In this document: positions 58,301-64,000 of the stretch, piece by piece
Layout of the letters: each line of letters starts with the position of its first letter
How positions within the stretch are numbered: the stretch's first letter is position 1
NCBI GenBank assembly: GCA_022578965.1
Contig: MU400523.1
Location: 372,001-436,000 of the forward strand
Length of the DNA: 64,000 nucleotides
Direction: 5' to 3'
From: Xylaria sp. FL1777
Taxonomy: Eukaryota; Ascomycota; Sordariomycetes; Xylariales; Xylariaceae
Made by a program: the position numbers and the translations under genes
Notes under the pieces: generated by a model
Seen by the model: only the letters and a program-made list of their open reading frames with translations
The model's database searches: none
What the model was told of the DNA's origin: nothing

Positions 58301-60007
58301 AGCTTGCTCATTGAACTCCGCAACGACAATCACAGCCTTCACCTACAAGCACTTGCTGCTCAACGAGAAGCGCAAGAAGCTCGGGATACAGCAATGGCCG
58401 AGAAGCAGCGTGCCCAACTTGAGATCGAGGAAGCCAAGGACTCTGCAGCTGCTGAAGTTCAACGAGCCCAACTTGAAACACAAGAAACTAAAAATTCTGT
58501 AGTGGCTGAGATTCAACGTGCTCAACTCGAAATTCAGGCTGCTAAGGATGTAGCAACGGCTGAAATTGATCGTGCTCATCAGGAAGCCGTCGAGGCCAAA
58601 GACTTGGCTGCTGTTGAGGCCCAGCAAGCCCGCGAATCAATTTCAGTCGAGTTAGAAGCTGCTCGTGACCAGGTCCATATTGTCAAGGCTGATTACGAAG
58701 AGGAACTTGCGAAACTGAGAGCTGAATTAGATCAGGTCAGATTGGATGCTGATACTGCAAACGCACATCATGAAATGATGCTTGAAGAGGCGCAGTATAA
58801 CAAGGAGGCTGAGCTCCAGGCCGTCAACGCTACTAAAGCCACCATACTTGAGGAATTGAGTCGCAAGCACCAAAATGAGCTTGAAGATCTTCAGGCTCGT
58901 TATGAGCGCCAAATTAACAACGCCGCCGAGGATGCCCAGCGCACCGAGCAAAATCTGTTAGAACGACTAAGTCTATCTGCCTCGAAGACGGAGCATCTAC
59001 AGGACCGCGTTGCACATCTGGAAGACAAAGTACAAATAGCTCAGGAGGCAGCTAAAGCAGCAGCTCAAGCAGCGGCCCAAGCTTCCAGGGCTGTTGCTAT
59101 GCCGGAGCCGGCAGCTCATCCTGGTCCTGCCGGCCAGACCAAGCAACTCGCACAAGCTATGCAGCTTCCAGAGAAGATTTCACCACAAGCCCTCCGCGAG
59201 TCCATTATGGTTCTACAGGAGCAATTACAAGCTCGTGAACAACGGATTGAAGAACTTGAACAGACCGTTGCTGACCTTGATCCTGATGCTGCGACCAAGA
59301 TTTCCAAGCGCGACGATGAAATCACATGGCTGCGCGAACTCCTGGCTGTGAGACATGGCGATTTACAAGATATCATCGCCGCGTTATCTGCAGATAAATA
59401 TGACAGAGAAGGAGTTAAGGATGCGGCTATTCGTCTGAAGGCGAATCTCCAAATGGAAGAGCAAGAGCGCGAGCGTGCAATGAACGGAGGTTCTGCTCTG
59501 AATCTGCCCAACATCGCTGCAACAATATCGAAAGCCGCGACTCCCCGAGTCGCTCAAGCAGTCGGTCCTCTCGCTGCTGCCTGGGGTAATTGGCGCAGAT
59601 CAAATCAGTCTTCACTGAGCTTGTCTGGTGTTAAGTCGTCTCCCGTAGTTGGTAGAAGCTCGACTCCTTCGAAATCTAATTTAGTGAGCTCGCAGAATGG
59701 GCTTCTCTCCGGTCTAATGACTCCACCCGCTTCAGGGATTCGTAACACTCCCCAAGCGGAACCAAGTCAGCCACAACCTACGGCATTCGGTAACACTGGT
59801 CGCCGCTATACTGCTGAGCAATTTGCTAATAGGGCCCGAGGGCCATCGGTGACGGCTCAGTCGACTGACAAAATGCCTCTTGCGAGCACACCACCTCCCC
59901 GACAGGACCGCAAAGAGCCCCGTACGCCGCCCATGATGCAGTCTAATTCATATGATGACGATGCTCGCATGGAAGAATTCGACGACGCGTCCTTCTTTGA
60001 CGACTAA
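52353..60007 (+). CDS. Giant multi-PAM2 coiled-coil protein (Upa2-like architecture)
   Basis: Exons 52353-53640 and 53691-60007 (50-bp intron, CTGAC branch) encode about 2,535 residues; a short first exon with the ATG is still missing. Visible parts in order: a Ser/Pro-rich N-terminus; a conserved block VPWKGKNILVLLPRDEERGQ followed by SWEQLGYNIRGFDLD, and on the other side of the intron AWKEYVNELAEAKL; a very long disordered region; four PAM2-like motifs (54938-55933); a second disordered stretch; then a coiled coil of roughly 600 residues (about 57330-59090) that includes 16-18-residue repeats of the type VAEIQRAQLEIQAAKD. The tail has WLRELLAVRHGDLQDIIAALS and AAAWGNWRRSN near 59570-59600, and an acidic end (DDASFFDD). 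PAM2 motifs bind the MLLE domain of poly(A)-binding protein. The likely role is an mRNP scaffold, by analogy with Ustilago Upa2; this is inference. Confidence 0.8.
54938..55933 (+). other. Cluster of four PAM2-like motifs in the giant protein
   Basis: Ten-residue segments fitting the consensus (L/F/I)-N-x-x-A-x-x-F-x-P: LNASATEFKF at 54938-54967, INPAAPVFSP at 55142-55171, FNPDAKAFQP at 55211-55240, FSATAKPFVP at 55904-55933. Two further phrases, FTPGQFVFG and FVPGSFMFG, repeat next to the first and last motif. The second and third match best; the first lacks the final Pro and the fourth has Ser for Asn. Confidence 0.7.
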
Positions 60008-61606
60008 ACGCCGGGGGTTGCCAAGCGGGAAGGTGCATTAAGGGGGAGGCCATCTGTTGAATCTGCTTTGATATTGTTTTCTATTTCTTTACATCACGCT
60101 AGATTGATACCCATACCCCTATACGTTTCTGTCCTTGTCACACAGAGACTTAATGATACCTACATATTCGATCCTTGACAGATCACATAGGCAAAATCTC
60201 AAGATTGATTCGGGAGATTGCGCAGTTTATTTTCCTTTGTACTTTGCATAGCCTGGGGATTGGGAGGGCGTGCTTCTATGACGAAAGTTGAGACCTATAG
60301 TGCATATATCAGCAAAAAGAAAATCCCCGAAGGGGACGAGGAGAAGCCTAATGGGAGGGTATTGGAAGGGTACATATATATTAATAATTCTTTAACACAG
60401 TTCATCATTTCCCTGTGCTTGCTCTCCATCGTGATGTAGATGAGCCATTGTGTATAGGATTAGTTTAACCGGGATAGCGCTTTTCTTCGATGTCTCACCA
60501 ACAACTGTTACTATTGATAGTACGCACTATGGGAATGTCACCGCCACACTGTTGGTTCATCAACATTGAAAACGTCCAACTCGTCTACAATAGCACTTGG
60601 CTGTAGTGGAACTTGAGACCCCATGATGGCAGATTAGTCAATCAGAGCCAAGCGCTTGGACTCCTGTAAGGGTCGTGGGGCATGACGGCAGATACGAATG
60701 CCTCCAACGAGGATCGGCAGTACGCAAGGCCCAAACCCCACAAACAAGCCCGCTCAACACGAGGTTTCTAGTGCTACGTGATGCTTTCGCTCCGGACTTG
60801 GCTCTGGCCCATATGTGGATCGTGGCATTAGAGACGAGTTGGGAGTCTAGGGGACGTGAGAGCTCGAATGTGTTGTCTTACGACCAGCCACGCTGTGTCT
60901 ACTTTATTTCCCGTCACTTGATGCAGGCATGGTGAGACATCACGTACAGGTCTCATTACCTGACATCAGGGATAGTCAAAGGATAAAAAAAAAAAAATAG
61001 AAACTTGCCACGAGTTTGGCCTGCATACATACATATGCCAGACACACATTGTGCAGCCCTATCCTTATATTCGTATTTCTGTAGGGGTCTCCCCCGTACA
61101 ACTTTACATAATACGATTTTTTTTTGAGTGAGGCCCATGGCTAAACTACACCACGCGAATCGCTACCGTGGCATTCGGGAACGGGCAAATCGTTGGGTTC
61201 CTCCAATCACGAGTGCAGCGTCGATGGGATCTCACTTTACCTATCCCTGATCTACCGCCTCGATGCCCAGTTTGCGCTCGCCCTGCAATACGAGGAACCG
61301 TGGTCTAAGACAGGCGGGACGTATGACGAAGGACTTGTCCCGAACACGGCGATCCGTGCTCTTTGTGCCTGTTGGGTCCACGCCGCCTTTTGCGCCGCAA
61401 AGAAGTGCAAGGTGGTAGAGGTATAAGAACGGTGATCTTCGTCTTCTGGATGGTTCTGATATCGTAGATCAGAGTCCCAGCGAAGATCGTTTCAAGAAAC
61501 ATAACTCGTCAATATTGTCGATCATTGGCCGCTTTGACGCAAGCATCCTTTACTAATTCATAATCAAATATCCGACCACCTCCTCGTCAAACGTGCAAAA
61601 AGCAAG
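60008..61606. other. Intergenic: 3' of the giant gene, promoter of the cerato-platanin gene
   Basis: No gene supported. A short poly-A run is near 60985-60997 and a T-run near 61119. Small frames (60675-60935, 61193-61426) carry no family signal. Confidence 0.45.
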
Positions 61607-62189
61607 ATGCAGCTCAGCAAGATCTTTAGCCTCCTCTCTCTGACTGCTATCGTCTCAGCTGTGACGGGTATGCATTACAGCGTCTCCTTTCTTCCCTGGT
61701 TTCCTACACTCCGAGATCATGATCTCAGTCGCTTATTCTCCCCTCCCATCTCTCCTCATCAACATATCGCTATATACACATTACACCCATGCACACCCTC
61801 TAACCTTGCCCTACTAACATATCTGAATCCTAGTGGCCTACGACCAAGGCTACGATGACCCCAACCGAAGCATGACAGCCGTGGCGTGCTCAGACGGCGT
61901 CAACGGGCTGACGACGCGGTACGGTTGGACGACACAGGGCCAGATCCCGCGGTTCCCCAACATCGGCGCCGCCGAGATCGTCACGGGCTGGAACTCGGCG
62001 GGCTGCGGCACCTGCTGGACCCTCACCTACAACGGCCGCAGCGTCACCGTCCTCGCCGTCGACCATGCCGGTTCCGGCTTCAACCTCGCGCTCTCGGCCA
62101 TGAACACCCTCACGAACGGTCAGGCTGTTGCGCTTGGGAGGGTCGAGGCTACTGCTGTCCAGGTCGCTCCTAGCGCGTGTGGTCTGTGA
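61607..62189 (+). CDS. Cerato-platanin family secreted protein
   Basis: Small secreted protein that binds chitin oligomers, loosens cell walls and is perceived by plants. Exons 61607-61667 and 61834-62189 (166-bp intron, CTACTAAC branch) give 138 residues. The signal peptide is [18 protein letters not shown]. The mature protein starts [16 protein letters not shown], the family hallmark. Conserved parts: [56 protein letters not shown] and APSACGL. The four Cys needed for two disulphides are present. Length is normal. The sequence is close to the SnodProt1/Epl1/Sm1 type. G+C at third positions is high in exon 2, typical of highly expressed secreted fungal genes. Confidence 0.96.
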
Positions 62190-63071
62190 GGAGGATGAGA
62201 TGCTTGGTCTGGGCTAGGCTGGCGGTTTGGAGTCCGGGATTGATCAATGCGGCAAAAATATATTCTTCACGATAATAATCTAATTTACCGTTTATCGAGA
62301 GTTCGTGGTTGTGTTCACTTTGCTCTTTGCTTTCGGGATAGCACGTCGGGCCCAAGTGTCGGACTTATTCATATGGCTTACTGTGGGCAGAACTGGATGA
62401 CAGTCCCAGGACAGCGGTAAATATAAATAATAGCTGTAAGTATGTGGCCCTGTCCTGCAAAGACTATCTCTACGTTCTTTCTCATACCGCATAGTTTAGC
62501 TCCGGTCTCCCAATTAAGCGACCAGATAAGGACACTGTTTTCATCAAGCATGATAAGTATGTCAGTATGAAAGGGTGAGCTGAGATGATTTCAAGGAAAA
62601 ATATGCCGTTGGTTTGGATACTACATCTCTCATCATCAACCGTGGCCTTCTAGGAGTATGTATGGGCATATTTTGGACTTAAACATGCTTTGATACTCAC
62701 AATTCCCATTCCTTCTTTTTCCTTTCCTGCCCTTTACTGCTCGATATCGATCAGCCGTAGCAAGCGAAATGAGGATAGTTCGCCAAGATAAGCAGTCAAT
62801 ACATTAATAGTCGATAAGTAGGTAGCTATCTCATAGCTAGGTGAGGTGTGGGTGGGAGAGTCGCACCGAAAATCCATCAATTAGCATATCAGTATCAGCG
62901 GTTGCCTCTTCTGGAAGGTAAACCACAATTCATGGAGTATGCCAAGAACAAGACTCTAAAGTATATAAACTGCGAAGAATTGGGGGATATTTCATGGTTG
63001 AGGTCGTGTATATTAGTCGACGGCCGGCCGGCGAGTTTCTCCTATAGTCTCCGTAACCACAAGCCTCGGCC
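62190..63071. other. Intergenic: 3' of the cerato-platanin gene, M64 promoter
   Basis: No gene supported. The TATA-like site of the following gene is listed separately. Confidence 0.5.
62962..62968 (+). promoter_or_regulatory. TATA-like box of the M64 peptidase gene
   Basis: TATATAA about 110 bases upstream of the ATG at 63072, a reasonable distance for a fungal TATA element and leader. Confidence 0.4.
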
Positions 63072-64000
63072 ATGAAGATCTTGTTCACACTTGCTACCGC
63101 CGCGAACTTGGCTTTGGCGCAGTTCTGCGAGCATCAATGGGAAGGGCGCTTCGCACGTCGCGGGACCGGTGATGTTAAGGCGAGACAAGATGTCGCTCCG
63201 CCCCCTCTTGAGATCCAACCCCTCATCATAAATGGGCCGTCAGAAAACCGCATCGACCTCATCTTCTTCGGCGACGGATGTAATTATAGGAATCCAGAAT
63301 CCATAATGTTAGACTACCGTGCTATAGCTTCGCTGACATAATGCTGCAGATACTGAGGATGAGAGAGACAAGTTCTTCGCTGATGCCATGACTCTTGCCG
63401 TGGACGTTACCGATGGGCAGACGTTCGCGGATGTGGTCCCCTTGATGAACTTCTGGGCTGGATTCTCACCTAGTGCCGAGGTACGCAATACTCGTGATAT
63501 ATAATACTCTTCAATGGATTGTTATCTAACTTTTTGTTGAAAGAGTGGCGTTGGTGTCGGCGGAACACCATTAGAGTGAGTACACCTCTGTTCAAATGAA
63601 CTTCGCGCACTCCATTGCTAATTGTGTGTGTTGAAAATATAGTACCGTCTATGGGCTTTACCGCGATGGCACGGAGCTGCGAGGGGTGTATTATGATAAA
63701 CCGGACGTGGCTCACGCGGCCTGTGACTCGACTGAGGCATGCGATTATCCCATCCTTCTTGGGAATGATCCTCTATATGGAGGATTAGGTGGTGAATTCA
63801 CGTAAGGCTCATATTAGTTTACCTCCTTTATCTCTCTCTCCTCTTTTATTTTCCAATTTATCGTTATGACCGTTAATTCTTCCTCAGTGTCGTGACCGCT
63901 TCTCCTATCAATGGCCCTGCTGTCCTCCGCCACGAGCTAGGCCACTCTATAATCGACGTCGGCGAGGAATACGAGGGAGGGTACGCCTATTTTGGCGTCA
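63072..64000 (+). CDS. Secreted M64-family (IgA peptidase-like) metallopeptidase, 5' part
   Basis: Exons 63072-63279, 63350-63480, 63544-63575, 63643-63801 and 63888 to the window edge; all junctions keep frame. The signal peptide is MKILFTLATAANLALA. The mature part has RIDLIFFGDGYTEDERDKF (the first junction splits the Tyr codon), LMNFWAGFSPSAESGVGVGG, TVYGLYRDGTELRGVYY, DYPILLGNDPLYGGLGGEF and then INGPAVLRHELGHSIIDVGEEYEGG. HELGH is the HExxH zinc site with the catalytic Glu. The order and the FGDGYT block identify family M64, secreted zinc peptidases found in bacteria and many ascomycetes. The C-terminal part lies beyond the window. Proteolysis of external protein is the likely role; the substrate is unknown. 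Confidence 0.93.

Overview
The window is nuclear DNA of a filamentous ascomycete. Genes carry short introns (about 50-350 bp) with GTRNGY donors, CTAAC/CTGAC branch points and YAG acceptors. Protein families are typical of Pezizomycotina: DUF3433, GH131, cerato-platanin, NIMA kinase, fungal choline kinase with a long N-terminus. One AT-rich block carries the C-to-T signature of repeat-induced point mutation (RIP). The secreted repertoire suggests a plant- or wood-associated Sordariomycete. Xylariales is my guess from general gene and intergenic style, not something the window proves. Gene models below are hand-spliced; every stated exon set keeps frame.

Left part (1-12.3 kb), all on the minus strand: the 5' end of an AsaB/CmcJ-type oxidoreductase, choline kinase (4 exons), a mitochondrial CECR5/Cut-1-like HAD hydrolase, the SCO1 copper chaperone, and a conserved coiled-coil protein whose last intron can be retained to give a different C-terminus.

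Middle (12.3-25.6 kb): gene-poor. It holds a 3.7 kb AT-rich element with 53-bp terminal inverted repeats and a TA target duplication (16358-20053), a single-exon Ser/Pro-rich gene, and a tRNA-like sequence with Pol III boxes.

25.6-41.3 kb: a DUF3433 membrane protein, a GH131 glucanase, a 4-exon unknown protein, a secreted repeat protein with CxxxC modules and dibasic sites, a membrane-anchored SGNH hydrolase and an ankyrin/BTB protein. The BTB gene is divergent from a NIMA-family kinase (42.2-44.5 kb).

Right part: a mucin-like single-pass surface protein, a small secreted Cys protein (5 exons), a giant protein of more than 2,500 residues with four PAM2-like motifs and a long coiled coil, a cerato-platanin, and an M64 peptidase cut by the window end.

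The two most interesting loci are the multi-PAM2 coiled-coil protein (architecture like the Ustilago mRNA-transport scaffold Upa2) and the repeat precursor with tandem alpha-hairpinin-like modules.
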